Positions 10,538 through 22,294 are shown, numbered from the stretch's first letter. The stretch: 64,000 bases of DNA from Chamaecrista fasciculata (GCA_003254925.1 QANZ01012447.1:1-64000); one strand, 5' to 3'. Numbers and translations: made by a program. Notes: generated by a model from the letters alone, not told the origin.

Positions 10538-11586
10538 GATTGAGAGACTATGTTGATGGTAGCAGAACACAAATTGAAGAACCTGAAGAACAGAGTATTA
10601 TTGTGAAGTTATTTTATATGTCGTGAAATTCTCCAATTGTGTGGATTGGAGAAGTTTTCTGAAACAGATCGTATAGCAACAAAGAAAGGATCAAAAGGGT
10701 TGTTTGTTCTAAATACTTGGACAAGGTGTGCACTCTTTTTGTGGTAAGGGCTGTTTGTTCTAAATACATTCATAATATAACATTTTGTACATTGTTAACA
10801 AAATGTTTTTGTCAACTTCTCTATTTTAGAAAACTTGATCTAATTTTAGAAACACATGGTATTCTAAATACATGGTATTTTATATGGTCAAAGACGTATT
10901 TTGGTCTCGTGCATTTGGAGTGTTTTTCACTATAGTTTTACATTTTTTTTTATTAAGGTTCTATTTGTTTTCTTGATTTTTTTAACAATAGTCCCAAAGT
11001 TAATTATATTTTCAGTTAAAAATATTGTGGCATTTCATGTTATAAAAAAAAATGCAGTTGGCATTTTTTTTATAGAGTGACATTTTATATTTATTTTGTT
11101 TTCTTCCAACTCATTTTTCTCGTCTCTCTCATTTATTAACCGTCTCTCTCTTTCTGTTATTAGTGTAAGTTAGTTTCATTGCATCACAGTTCAAGATGAC
11201 GACCTTGTTGTTATACTACTATCAGAAAGCTATATTCTTGCGACACTAATGTGGCACCTTGCTCTAACAGCATTATGACTTGTAAAGTGGACAATGTTGA
11301 TTTTTTATTTTGGCCTGAGAACAATGTTGATTCAATCAATGCTTGATCAAACTTATGAATTAAGTGGACAATCGAAATTTTGAAACAAATCATACTCGAT
11401 TGAATAATTCACATACATATACATTCACAGATTCCAAAATCAATTAAACTCTCATCAAAATTATTGACCTGGCGATGTGACGATTGAACTGGTAGTCTAG
11501 TAATTCATACCATAAGGCTGCTCAAAGATCCATCAATTATTAAAAACAAATCATGGGTCACTAGAATTTCTTGTGCTATTTCAAAA
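10538..11586. other. Intergenic between UGT copies 3 and 4
   Basis: No gene is seen. From about 11152 to 11575 it is the duplicated 3' flank of copy 4; the same words (GTAAGTTAGTTTCATTGCAT, AAGATGACGACCTTG) recur at about 17130-17175 downstream of copy 5. Confidence 0.55.
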
Positions 11587-12970
11587 TTAAGAGTGGAGCA
11601 TATCATGTAGCTTTTGATCGAAACCATCCATGTAAGAGTCCTCTAGCCCCTCAGTGCACAAGAACTTCCTCCATTTGGCATGGTTGCTTCTTATTTAATT
11701 TCTTGACCCACTTCACTCCCTTCCTCCATTGCATCTCTCACGGCCTTGGACACGCCTTCCTTCGTGAATTTCCCATCTTGTTCATCTCTCTCAACCTCTA
11801 TTCCAACTTTCAAATCCCCACCCAATACTCTTGCTTTTATGAATTGTTCTCCGCGATATGGAAGCAGTACTAATTGACACTCACTGACCATGCCCTCTGT
11901 GAGCGAGCCGAAACCACAATGAGTCACAAAGGCACCCACAGAAGGGTGGTTCAATATCAATTGCTGCTGAACCAAACCTCCATGAACCATCCCTCTTCCC
12001 TCTGTTCTCTCTCTGAATCCTTCTGCAATGCTGACTCAATTGTTTCTGCTCCAATTAGTGGTCTCAATGAAGTCAAGAAAGGCATTCCTGTGAGCTCAAA
12101 ACCCAACAACAATTCTTGAAATTGGTCCTTACTCAGAACACATTCGGTTCCAAATGCACAGAAAACAACACTTTTGGATTTGAAATTTCCCAACCAATTT
12201 GAACATTTCTCTTCTAGAATCTGAGTTTGGGGCTTTGGCTGGGTAGGACCTGCATAAAGCACCGGCTTTTTGAAAAGGGTCGCAAGATAGTCACAATATG
12301 GCTCGTCCATTTCCTTGCAAGTCTTAAAAATGATGGCATCAGAGTCTCCGAAAGCAACCAAATGACGATGTATGAATCGAAGTCCTTTCCCAAATTCCAT
12401 ATTAAGGGTATTGGCAAATAATCTTGCTTCGTGATGCCGCAATCTAACAGCTGAAGTTGGAAAGCCTGGAGCAGGATTGAGGAGATCGGCCTCTGTCAAT
12501 GGTTGTTCATTAATGGGTTTTTTGTCTAGACTTAGTGGATAGCCAATAGTGCCAGGGCTCATTATGCAGAAAAGTAATGGCTTGATGCCCAAACTTCGTG
12601 CCAAAGAAGGCATCCAATGTGCGAAATCATAGAAGATGAAGTGGGGTTTGAGTTCTCTGAGATATGCTTCAATGTCAGGCTGAGTTAGGTCCATGGCTGT
12701 CATGAGAAGGGGATACAAAGGGGAAGGAAGATCATTGGTTGTTTCAGAGCCAGGAGGGAGGGAATCAACATGTGGGAGAGTGATGGGGATGAAGGAAATG
12801 AGATGAGGATGAAGATTGAGATGTTGGACTTTGGATTGTGTGTTTTTGGGGATGAAAAATGAGATCTTGTGACCTCTCTCGGCTAGTTTGTTGGATGTAT
12901 GTAGGTAGGGGGTGATATGCCCAATGGCAAACCATGAATACATTGCTATGTGAAGGGATTTAGCAGCCAT
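11587..12970 (-). pseudogene. UDP-glycosyltransferase, UGT79 family (copy 4), two frameshifts
   Basis: Full-length relative of the other copies, but its frame is broken twice. Near 12023 one base is missing (CTTCTGCAATG where paralogues have CTTCTGGCAATG). Near 11692-11700 there are five extra bases (TTATTTAATTTCTTGACC for TTATTTCTTGACC). The first segment (start at 12970, MAAKSLHIAMYSWFAIGH) keeps His18 and the acceptor domain. The second contains the PSPG region, which has Leu at box position 1 (GGLVQQQLIL), where live copies have Trp or Phe, and then HCGFGS. A TAA sits at 11587-11589, where paralogues stop. Either a young pseudogene or an assembly with base errors; the Leu change and two independent lesions favour a pseudogene. 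Confidence 0.8.
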
Positions 12971-13739
12971 GATCAATTGATAGGAACTAATTTGGAAGGG
13001 ATTAGCACTACGAAATCAGAGAATGGTTGATGGTAATATCAGAAACAAATCGCACAATCTGATTCACACTTTGGATTGTACTCAGCATTAGTTTGATATA
13101 AACACTCGGTATGTTTATCATAATCTTATCCTCTTGGATTCGAATCACAATGTTTGACAAACAAACAAAGGCTACCCTACAACATTATTTATATTCTAAA
13201 CCAGTAAAACACATCTCTTATATCATAAATTCATATAATATAACATTATCTACATTGTTGACCAAATTATTTAACAATGACACGCAAAAATCGAGCCAAA
13301 ATTTTATAACATATAAAGGAACCATGGTATACCTTTCATAATTTTGTACTCTTGTATACTTTATTATATTAATCTCTAAAAATTCTATTTTAGTCTTTCA
13401 AATTTTCTCAAAGTTTCGTTTTGGTTCTTTAAGTTTTTGTCGTTCTATTTTAAACCCTCAAATTTTCAAAAAGTTTTATTATAAGTCCCTAATTTTTTTA
13501 ATAAACTTTTTTTTTGTTAAAAAAAGAGAGAGGCTAACTTTAATCTCTCAAAAGATATTTTTTTCACATTAAAATTCTTTTCCTTTTATAATAAAATCAA
13601 AACTTAAAAAAAAAAATAGACTCGGTTTTACTTATAATTCTGTCATCACCCCCAAGCTGCATCCAAATTGGGGTTTTAGTATATTAACAAACAAAAAGAA
13701 GATTATGTAGTTCTGTCATTCTACATATTAACAATTTAN
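12971..13739. other. 5' flank of UGT copy 4
   Basis: The sequence near 13045-13120 (CACTTTGGATTGTACTCAGC, ATAAACACTCGGTATG) recurs upstream of copy 6 (20388-20440), so the promoter region was duplicated too. The rest is AT-rich, ending at a single N (13739). No gene is seen. Confidence 0.5.
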
Positions 13740-15706
13740 CGAAATTTGCAAACGCCTAAATGCCTAATTAATTAGTCCCTCCGTCATATTGCCGTTACAA
13801 AAATGCTGATGTAGCCATAATGAACGCTGATATGTCCCGTTATGCGCTGACGTGTCCCGTTATCACCACGTCAGCACCGTTATATTCCAAAAAAAAAATG
13901 CTGCCACGTCATAAAATAGTGACACATAAGCATTTTCTCATTGCACTTATAGGTCCTTGACCCATTGTTATTCCATTATTCTTAATTCCCCCTCTTTTTT
14001 ATTATCTTCATTCGTTTTAGTCCCAAATCCTCAAAATAAAATTGTAAAGTATCCCAAAACTCTTCCAAACATTCCAATTTAGTCCTTAAAAGTATTAAGT
14101 ACCCTAAAACCTAAACCTCAAACTCTAAACCCTAAAACCCTAAACCCTAAAATCCTAAAATTATAAAGTGTCCCAAAACTCTTCCAAATATTCCAATTTA
14201 GTCCTTAAAAACATTAAAAACTTAAAACCCTAAACCCTAAAACCCTAAACCCTAAACCCTAAAATTCTAAATCATAAACCCTAAACCCTAAAACCCTAAA
14301 CCCTAAAATTCTAAATCATAAACCCTAAAATCCTAAACTCTAAAATCCTAAACCCTAAAACCCTAAACCCTAAACCCCTAAAAAAACTACTCTCTTGCAA
14401 TTTGGTCCCTAAATCCTACTTTCCTCTTCATCATCTTCATCTTTCATCATCTTCATCTTCTCATCCACTCCAAATCCAGATTCTTTCCTGAAACAAGCGC
14501 AAATCATCGTCGTCATCATCATCTTCTTCTCTCCCAACTCTCACAACCCTCAAATCGCAGCAAATCAATGACCCAAATCGCAACAAATCAACATCAAACT
14601 TTATCTTTTTGTTGTTTTGTGTGTAGTTTATCTCTGAAATGGTCAAATGAATGCAGAATAAAGAATAAACGAACGAACGAACAGAGAACGAACGAATGAA
14701 CGAACAGATTAATCGGCTTTGGATGAATGAGCAAACGAACGAACAGAGATCTGGATCGATGTGTTCGATTAATCGGCCTTAATTCCATTGTTGCTCCTTC
14801 GAGATTTGCGAATGAATGAGCGAACGAACTAACAAAGATCTGGATCTGAATGTTCATTTGTGGTTATGGATGTTTTCGATTATTAATCGGCAGGCAATGA
14901 TTGAATTGTTGAGTTTGCGAATGAAGGAATTGAATGAAATAGATTGATGATGATGATGAATGATGATGAACATTTGTTAGGGTTTAGGATTTAGGATTTA
15001 GGATTTTAGGGTTTAGTATTTGGGGTTTAGGATTTTAGGGTTTAGGGTTTAGGATTTTAGGATTTAAGGTTTAGGGTTTTAGGGTTTTTAATGTTTTTAA
15101 GGACTAAATTGGAATGCTTAGACTAGTTTTGGGACACTTTACAATTTTAGGATTTTAGGGTTTTAGGGTTTAGGATTTTAGGGTTTAGGGTTTAGGTTTT
15201 AGGTTTTAGGGTTTAGGATTTTAGGGTTTAGGGTTTAGAGTTTGGGGTTTAGGTTTTAGGGTTTTTAATTCTTTTAAGGACTAAATTGGAATGTTTGGAA
15301 GAGTTTTGGGACACTTTTCAATTTTATTTTGAGGATTTGGGACTAAAGTGAATGAAGTTGATGAAAAAGAGGGGGAATTGAAAATAATGGGTTAAGAATG
15401 GGTGAGTAAAAATTAATTTTTTTTTTAAAAAATATAACTCAGGGACCAATTTGAATTTTGAAGGAAATGTTTTTTTTTAAGTATTATTGCTTATGTGGCA
15501 TTTGCTGCGTAGTTGGCTTTTTTTTTTCAACTACTGACGTGGCACGTTACGGCCACATCAGCGAGTTGGCTAACAGAGATTTCACGGAATGACCAATTTG
15601 ACTAACGTTAGTAAAATTCGGGACCTATTTGTCAATTTCGTTAATTCAGGGACCAATCTGTCAGTGAGCCAATAATCCAGGGACCAATTTAGTAGTTTAC
15701 TCATTT
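13740..15706. mobile_element. Long-inverted-repeat DNA element with facing telomere-like arrays (E2)
   Basis: The outer arms of roughly 200 bp are diverged inverted copies (left: GTCCCTCCGT..., GCTGATGTAGCC, CCACGTC; right, reversed: the same order of words). Inside these, a module around 14010-14100 (TTTTAGTCCCAAATCCTCAA, ATTCCAATTTAGTCCTTAAA) reappears reversed at about 15268-15355. Between them, degenerate CCCTAAA arrays (14101-14385) face TTTAGGG arrays (14978-15262), with a core containing GAACGAAC-type repeats. The same module is found in E1 and E3. No transposase is seen. The left boundary is blurred by the N at 13739; the right end is taken at the SINE target duplication. Confidence 0.65.
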
Positions 15707-15720
15707 AAAAACTAAAAAGT

Positions 15721-15858
15721 GCTAAGGTTAGCCCAGTTTGTAAGGAGTTGACTCATAACCCACAAGATCGTGAGTTCGATTCCAAACTCATAAAACCTGG
15801 AGACCTGCCTGACCTTGGTGAGCCCCGAGGCCCGACTCACCTAAACTTTCTTCTAAAA
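15721..15858 (+). mobile_element. tRNA-derived SINE
   Basis: A 138-bp element with a pol III A-box-like TTAGCCCAGTTTG near 15728 and a B-box GAGTTCGATTCC at about 15772-15783, the spacing of a tRNA-related promoter. It ends in an A-rich tail. The 14-bp repeat AAAAACTAAAAAGT flanks it exactly (15707-15720 and 15859-15872), the mark of target-primed insertion. It sits at the right edge of E2. Confidence 0.85.
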
Positions 15859-15872
15859 AAAAACTAAAAAGT

Positions 15873-16667
15873 ACAAACCGATTAATTGAATTAATAATTT
15901 TAGTTGGAGATGAGTATAAAAAAGTTCAAGTTGCAGATAATCATAAAATGATGGAAAAGAATTAGTCATAAAAGATATATATAAAACGACCTTGCCGACA
16001 GCCGAGGATAATGAAAAGAGAAAATTTTCGTTTTATTTTTGAATTTATACTCAGTCAAATAATCCGTTTCTAAATAATTAAAATATACAATTTGATTCTT
16101 AAAATATCTCAATTATCAATTATTTAGTCCATGAATTTGAACTAATTTTATACTTTTAAATCCTTGATTTTATACTAAATTAATATTATTTAGTTCCACA
16201 ATTTGAATTAATTTTATATTTTTTGGTCTCTAAATTTATATTAAATTAGTACTATTTAGTCCCTGAATCTGGACTAACTATAGACTTTTTAATCTTTGAA
16301 TTTGTACTAAATTTAAACTCAATGTGAGAGAAAATACTCTCCCCAATGTGAGAGAAAATACGAGGGAAATGACTAAATGCAATTTCGACTAAGGGTATAT
16401 TTAGATTGGAAATTAAGGAGGAGAAGGAAAGGAAATGGAAGGGAAAAGAATGACGGATTAACTTTTAATCCTTTTTCTTCTTTTTTCTTTCACAAATTAC
16501 AAATATCTAAGTTGAGATATTTTGAGAGAGAAACTACTTTCTCAAATAAACGAAAAAATAGAGGGAGATTAATCTCCTCTTCCATTAATGGGTGCATGAA
16601 AATCAGACAAAAAAATTGACCAAAATATGTAGAACTAAAATTACATTTCAACCTCAAAAAATTAAGA
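15873..16667. other. Intergenic, AT-rich
   Basis: No gene is seen. Around 16060-16310 there are loose repeats of a TTAGTCCCTGAATTTG / TAAATTAGTACTATTTAGT kind, probably decayed transposon ends. A short repeat AATGTGAGAGAAAATAC occurs twice near 16320-16352. Confidence 0.45.
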
Positions 16668-16675
16668 GTAATAAG

Positions 16676-16787
16676 TAGGGATGGCGATGAGTGAATATCC
16701 GCTCATTTTTTCACTAGCCGTATCGGATATTTTTTACGGGTGGATTCGGACGGGTGTCCAAAAGATCCACCCAAATTGCCATCTCTA
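16676..16787. mobile_element. 112-bp hAT-type MITE
   Basis: The ends are TAGGGATGGC and, reversed, TAGAGATGGC. GTAATAAG flanks both sides (16668-16675 and 16788-16795), an 8-bp duplication as hAT elements make. The interior has the GGATATCC-type and GGGTGGAT words common in such plant MITEs. It is far too short to encode anything. Confidence 0.85.
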
Positions 16788-16795
16788 GTAATAAG

Positions 16796-17470
16796 ACGGT
16801 GACCCGATGACTCGTCAACCCGCCCTTTTTCCAAGTTTTTTTTTGTTCAAAAGACTGCACTTAGTTGGTTGCTCTTTGAGTTATGTTACTATTATTATTT
16901 GTATTTTTGTTGTTTGGAGGAGGAAGAAGATGGTAGATTCTCCTAGTGGCTAGTACAAGATGATCGATGATGGATGAGAAGATTCTGTGATGTGTGTGGT
17001 GTTAGGTGAGAGAGTTTCCGCATTATGGGCACAGAATCAGATCACTTCCCGGATTAGTAATATTGATTATTCTTTATTGATTATGGGCACAGTGTTGATT
17101 CACTCAATGCTTAATCTGTCCCTGTTATTAGTGTAAGTTAGTTTCATTGCATCACATTTCAAGATGACGACCTTGCTGTTTATGTTGTCAGAATCTAGAT
17201 CCCTCCGACACTAATATGGCTCTTACAGCATTGTGACTTGTAAAGTGGATGATGTTGATTCACTCAATGCTTGATCAAAATTATGAAGTGGACAATATCT
17301 AAATTTTGAAACAAGAAAATCATCATCAATCATTGAATTCATACATTCACATATTACAAAATCAATTCAATCCTCATCAGATTTAGTCACCTGACATTCT
17401 GGCGATTGAACCAGTAATCTATTAAAAATAAATCATGGGTCAACAGAATTCCTTTTGTGCTACTTCAAAA
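16796..17470. other. Intergenic, 3' flank of UGT copy 5
   Basis: No gene is seen. About 17110-17455 is paralogous to the copy 4 flank (11152-11575), so copies 4 and 5 descend from one duplicated block. Confidence 0.5.
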
Positions 17471-18850
17471 TCAAGAATCAAGCATATCATGTAGCTCCTG
17501 ATCTAAAGCATCAACGTAAGAGTTTTCTAGTCCCTCACTGCACAAGAACTTCCTCCATTTGGCATGGTTGCTTCTTATTTCTTGACCCACTTCACTACCT
17601 TCCTCCATTGCATCTCTCACAACCTTGCACACGCCTTCTTTTGTGAATCTCCCATCTTGTTCATCTCTCCCAATCTCTATTCCAACTTTCAAATCCCCAC
17701 CCATTATTCTTGCATTAAAGAACTGGTCTCCATAATATGGAAGCAGTACTAATTGACACTCACTGACACTGACCATGCCCTCTGTGAGCGACCCTAAACC
17801 ACAATGAGTCACAAAGGCGCCCACAGAAGGATGGTTCAATATCAATTGCTGTTGAACGAAACCTCCATAAACCACTCCTCTTCCCTTTGTTCTCTCTTTG
17901 AACCCTTCTGGCAATGCTGACTCAATCGTCTCTGCTCCAATCGGTGGTCTTAAGGCAGCCAAGAAAGGCATACCCGTGAGCTCTAAACCCAACACTAGTT
18001 CCTGAAATTGATCCTTACTCAGAGCACATTCGGTTCCCAATGCACAATAAACAACACTTTTGGGCTTGAAATTTCCCAGCCAATTTGCCCATCTTTCCTC
18101 TAAACTTAAAGTTGGAGGTTTAGGCAGAACAGGACCTGCTAAAAGAACTTGCTTTTTCATTTGGGTGGCAAGATAGTCACAGTAGGACCCTTCTATTTCC
18201 TTGCAAGTCTTGATAACAATGCCATCGGAGTCTGCAAAAGCGATTAGTCGGCGAAGCTTATATGGAACTCCTTTCCCAAATTCCATCTCAATAGTATTGG
18301 CTAACCTTCTTGCTTCATGAGGTCGCAATCTAATGGCTGACGAAGGAAAACCTGGAGGAGGATCAAGATAATCAGCCTCAGTGACTGTTTGTTCATTGAG
18401 CTTTCTTTCACAGAGTAGATACCCAATAGTGGCAGGGCTAACTGTGCAGAAATGGAATGGCTTGATGCCCAAACTTCGTGCCAAAGAAGGCATCCAATGC
18501 GTGAAATCATAGAAGATGAAGTGGGGTTTCAGGTCTCTGAGATAAGCTTCAATGGCGGGCTGAGTGAGGTCCATAGCTGTCATGAGATGGGAATACAAAG
18601 CAAATGGAAGATCATTAGTTGTTTCAGAGCCAAGAGGGAGGCCATCAACATGTGGGAGATTAATGGGGATGAAGGAGATGAGATGGGGATGAAGATTAAG
18701 ATGTTGCACTTTGGATTGTGTGTTTGTGGGGATGAAAAATGAGATCTTGTGACCTTTCTCTGCAAGTTTGTTGGAAATGTGAAGGAAAGGGGTAATATGT
18801 CCTATGGCAAGCCAAGGATACATTGCTACGTGAAGAGATTGATCAGCCAT
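17471..18850 (-). CDS. UDP-glycosyltransferase, UGT79 family (copy 5)
   Basis: Intronless, 459 residues from MADQSLHVAMYPWLAIGH. The frame stays open 51 codons upstream, but that stretch matches no paralogue and is presumably 5' leader. His18 and the FYD aspartate are present. The PSPG box starts GGFVQQQLILNHPSVG, contains HCGLGS and ends PYYGDQ. It carries a two-residue Ser-Val insertion (GMVSVSECQ for GMVSECQ), made by a 6-bp tandem duplication near 17760-17775. This lies inside the donor box, in the loop after HCG, and lengthens the box to 46 residues; no other copy has it. A two-residue deficit in the 150s loop keeps the total at 459. Function is inferred as for the family; activity with the longer box is an open point. 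Confidence 0.9.
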   Translation of the reverse strand: MADQSLHVAMYPWLAIGHITPFLHISNKLAEKGHKISFFIPTNTQSKVQHLNLHPHLISFIPINLPHVDGLPLGSETTNDLPFALYSHLMTAMDLTQPAIEAYLRDLKPHFIFYDFTHWMPSLARSLGIKPFHFCTVSPATIGYLLCERKLNEQTVTEADYLDPPPGFPSSAIRLRPHEARRLANTIEMEFGKGVPYKLRRLIAFADSDGIVIKTCKEIEGSYCDYLATQMKKQVLLAGPVLPKPPTLSLEERWANWLGNFKPKSVVYCALGTECALSKDQFQELVLGLELTGMPFLAALRPPIGAETIESALPEGFKERTKGRGVVYGGFVQQQLILNHPSVGAFVTHCGLGSLTEGMVSVSECQLVLLPYYGDQFFNARIMGGDLKVGIEIGRDEQDGRFTKEGVCKVVRDAMEEGSEVGQEIRSNHAKWRKFLCSEGLENSYVDALDQELHDMLDS

Positions 18851-19489
18851 GATTAATTGATAGAAACTAATGAGGAAGGAGTAATAAGTAATAGGAAAAC
18901 AGAGAATGGTTGATGGTATCAGTCTAGCAGATACAAATTGCACAATCTGATTAGCACTTGGGATTGTATTCAGCGCTTGTTTGAAATAATAAAGTATAAA
19001 CACTGGGTATGCTACTTGTCATAATTTTGTCCTCGATCTTGTATACTATATTATATTCTATAATAGGGCTTTTGTATTCAATAATGGATCAGGTGTGCAG
19101 TGTACCTTATATATAGAATATGCAATAGAATATGGTTACAAATGCAAATAGGGAACCAACTACTATATCCTGAACGTGTAAAGCATCTGAAACAATGAGT
19201 TACAGCTAGCAAAGCATAATTACATTAAACAATTGAACGCTTATATGAATAAACCTTAACAATTGTGGAGGAACATGGGTCACTAACTTTAATTAAGATA
19301 AATATTAATTCAAATTAAATGGATATGAATATAATTTTTTAAGTTAGTTTGTACTACTGTTTTTCTGTTTATGCATATAATTAACTTTAACCTTTTGAAG
19401 TCATAATTAATGGTGTTTTTAACAGAATTAAAATTTTATTTTTTGAAAAAAAAATGTAAAAGAAGATATTTTAATTTTAAAAAATATAA
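18851..19489. other. Intergenic between UGT copies 5 and 6
   Basis: Promoter side of copy 5, then AT-rich DNA. No gene is seen. The missing 3' half of copy 6 would be expected here and is absent. Confidence 0.5.
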
Positions 19490-20292
19490 AACAACACTTC
19501 TAGCCTCTAGGTTTGAAATTCCCCAGCCAATTTGCTCATTTCTCTTCTAGACTCAAAGTTGGAGGTTTTGGTAGAATAGGACCTGCGAAAAGAACTTGCT
19601 TTTTCAATTGAGTTCCAAGATAGTCACCATATGCCCCTTCTATTTCCCTGCAACTCTTGAAAACAATGCCATCAGAGTCTCCAAAAGCGATTAAATTGCG
19701 AAGTTTTAGTGAAACTCCTTTCCCAAATTCCATCTTGACGGTATTGATTATCCCTCTTGCTTCGTGGGGTTTCAATCTAATGGTTGACAGAGGAAAGCCT
19801 GCAGGAGGGTCAAGAAGATCATTCTCAGTGACTGTTTGTTCACTGGGTTTCTCTTAGCAAATACGCAAAAGTGGCAGGGCTAACTGTGCAGAAATATAAT
19901 GGCTTGATGCCCAAATCTCACGCCAAAGAAGGCATCCAATGTGTGAAATCATAGAAGATGAATTGGGGTTTGAGGTCTCTGAGATAAGCTTCAATGTCAG
20001 GCTGAGTTAGGTCCATGGCTGTCATGAGATGGGAATACAAAGCGAAAGGAAGATCATTAGTTGTTTCAGAGCCAAGAGGGAGGCCATCAACATGTGGGAG
20101 ATTAATGGGGATGAAGGAAATGAGATGAGGATGAAGATTGTAATGTTCCACTTTGGATTGTGCGTTTTTGGGGATGAAAAATGAGATCTTGTGACCTCTC
20201 TCCGCAAGTTTGTTGGAAATGTGAAAGAAAGGGGTAATATGTCCTATGGCTAGCCAAGGGTACATTGCTATGTGAAGGGAATTAGCAGCCAT
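19490..20292 (-). pseudogene. UDP-glycosyltransferase, UGT79 family (copy 6), truncated
   Basis: Only the N-terminal 60% of a UGT79 gene remains, from MAANSLHIAMYPWLAIGH (start at 20292) to the FKPKSVVF region. The PSPG donor box and everything after it are gone, replaced by unrelated AT-rich DNA. Within the remnant, the Arg codon after SLA is TGA near 19918, the frame shifts near 19850-19860, and a Trp codon in the EEKWANW motif is TGA near 19533. His18 survives, but no working enzyme can come from it. It most resembles copies 5 and 7 by eye. Confidence 0.9.
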
Positions 20293-20997
20293 GATTAATT
20301 GATGGGAACTAATTAGGAAGGGAATAGCAGTACGAAAACAGAGACTTCTTGATGATAATACCAGAAACAAATCGCACAATCTGATTAACACTTTGGATTG
20401 TACTCAGCTCTTGTTAGATATAAACACTCGGTATGTTTATCATAATTTTGTCCTCTTGTATACTAAATTATATTAATTACTAAATGTCAGATTCGAATCA
20501 CAATGTTTCATGTTGTAATTTAATAACAAAGGAAACAACATTATTTATATTCTAAATCAGGTAAACACATGATCTGCCATATCATAAATTCATAAATATT
20601 ACATTATTGAGTATCTACATTGTTAACACATGATATACTACTTTTCATAATTTTGTCCTCTGGTACGTATACTATATTATATTGATTTATAAAAGTCATA
20701 TTTGAATCACGTACAGTATTGAATATGTTGTGATTTAATTTCTTTTTTTTTAAAAAAAAACGACATCAAGTCGGAATCCACGGGGCGCAGGAGGAGGAAG
20801 TGATCATGTGAGTATGTGACTCTTCTCCATGTGAGTAAATGAGAGTGATCAAAAAGTGATTACTACATAGAAAAATAAACAATATTTGCTAATTTTTAAG
20901 GTAAACGGTGATTCAAATTGAATGTAAAATGTACATAGATTTTTTTTACGCATCATATTTAATGATTTTATTTTTTTGGATAAACAGAAACTTTCTA
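20293..20997. other. 5' flank of UGT copy 6
   Basis: AT-rich; no gene is seen. From 20384 on it is repeated, with few differences, after the gap (22295 on). Confidence 0.6.
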
Positions 20998-21274
20998 TTA
21001 ACACAAATCAGGCACCTCAGAGTCTAAAACGTGCACAATACAACTTGGAGGAGTTTCAGTCCAAATGACCACCACATCCATACACTTTGAGAACTTTGCA
21101 AGAAGATGAGCCACCATGTTAGCAAATCTTCTCTTCCGATACAAAGTACAACTGGAAATTTCAGAAGCTAGAACAAAAATGTTCTCTAAATTAAAACAAT
21201 ACCAGAAACAGCACAAATACTAGAAGCACCAACATTTGAAGTTTGAACCAAAATAATTAAAGCATCAACTTAAC
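20384..21274. repeat. 891-bp block, first copy (second at 22295-23185)
   Basis: Base-for-base equivalent to 22295-23185 at the same length. I noticed three differences by eye: G/A near 21091, A/G near 21177 and T/A near 21255. This is allele-like rather than old-duplication-like divergence. The first copy is interrupted at its right end by the LTR-like sequence; the second runs on to UGT copy 7. Confidence 0.85.
20998..21216 (-). mobile_element. LINE remnant: tail of an RNase H-like (RVT_3) domain
   Basis: The minus strand reads FANMVAHLLAKFSKCMDVVV, then WTETPPSCIVHVLDSE. This is the typical end of the RNase H-like domain found at the C terminus of plant LINE ORF2 proteins (an N-xVAHxLAK helix, then a WxxxPPSCI tail). 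Only the last 60 or so residues are recognisable, and upstream frames are not continuous. It is not a host gene. Confidence 0.7.
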
Positions 21275-21989
21275 TGTTGGGAAATCCCCGGGGAAAACAC
21301 GCAGCGGAAGCAAACAGAATAAAAAAAACTTGCGCTCCCCAGGAAAATCCAACCCTGAGATCCGCTAGTTGAATTTAAAACCAGATATGAAAAGTGTTAT
21401 ACCTCAAGCTTTCAATCGGATTGGTGATACTTGGCGAGTCTAGAAGTCCGTTTCCACGTCCTTCCTCCACCGGTGATCCACACGAACAGTTTCCCGAACA
21501 CGAGGTGCTAGCCTCCACGCCTCTTTCTCCAAAGAGACTCGGGATTGAATCTACAGTTTTTGAACTCAGGAACTCCTTCTCTGAATTCCAGGCAAGGTGG
21601 CGCAACAATGGAGGAGATAGCAACAAAACTCCTTTTGTTCTTCTTCTCCCAAACCCTAAATCGACTTTCTCTCTCTAACTCTTAGGAGAAAAGTCGAACC
21701 TTCTCTCTCTACAAGGAGGAAGGCGAGTTTTTCTCTCTCTCTACAAGGAGGAAGATGAATGCTCAAAGAATTAGGGTTTCATGAGTGTGTCATATGGGCT
21801 AGGCGACTTTAGCCTATATAATTACCAAAATTATGGTAATTTTATAATTATAAAATCATGATATTACAATAATATCATATTTTATGACTTGAATATCTAA
21901 TTAAAATATTACCATAATATTTTAATTCAAATTCAAATGCTATCTTGGAGAATCAAATGGAAGATCAAATCTCCCTTGGGTCCCACAAG
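21275..21989. mobile_element. LTR-like retroelement fragment cut by the gap
   Basis: It begins TGTTGGGAAATCCCC and GGGAAAACACGCAGCGGAAG, a start I associate with plant copia-type or TRIM LTRs, and abuts the 891-bp block without warning. It continues as non-coding LTR-like sequence to the gap at 21990. Its other end, any partner LTR and the target repeat are not visible. Family assignment is tentative. It appears broken or incomplete in this assembly, and is probably young, because the equivalent site at 23185 lacks it. Confidence 0.45.
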
Positions 21990-22294
21990 NNNNNNNNNNN
22001 NNNNNNNNNNNNNNNNNNNNNNNNNNNNNNNNNNNNNNNNNNNNNNNNNNNNNNNNNNNNNNNNNNNNNNNNNNNNNNNNNNNNNNNNNNNNNNNNNNNN
22101 NNNNNNNNNNNNNNNNNNNNNNNNNNNNNNNNNNNNNNNNNNNNNNNNNNNNNNNNNNNNNNNNNNNNNNNNNNNNNNNNNNNNNNNNNNNNNNNNNNNN
22201 NNNNNNNNNNNNNNNNNNNNNNNNNNNNNNNNNNNNNNNNNNNNNNNNNNNNNNNNNNNNNNNNNNNNNNNNNNNNNNNNNNNNNNNNNNNNNN
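21990..22294. other. Assembly gap (305 N)
   Basis: A run of unknown bases. The duplicated block resumes directly at its right edge, which suggests two overlapping contigs were placed end to end. Confidence 0.99.

Noticed and set aside
14101-15262. True telomere or chromosome end
   Set aside because: The CCCTAAA/TTTAGGG runs are degenerate, short, in opposite orientations and enclosed in a TIR-like element, with genes on both sides.
18851-19003. 51-residue N-terminal extension of UGT copy 5
   Set aside because: The frame is open upstream, but the extension matches no paralogue and the family starts directly with the LHxAMYPW region.
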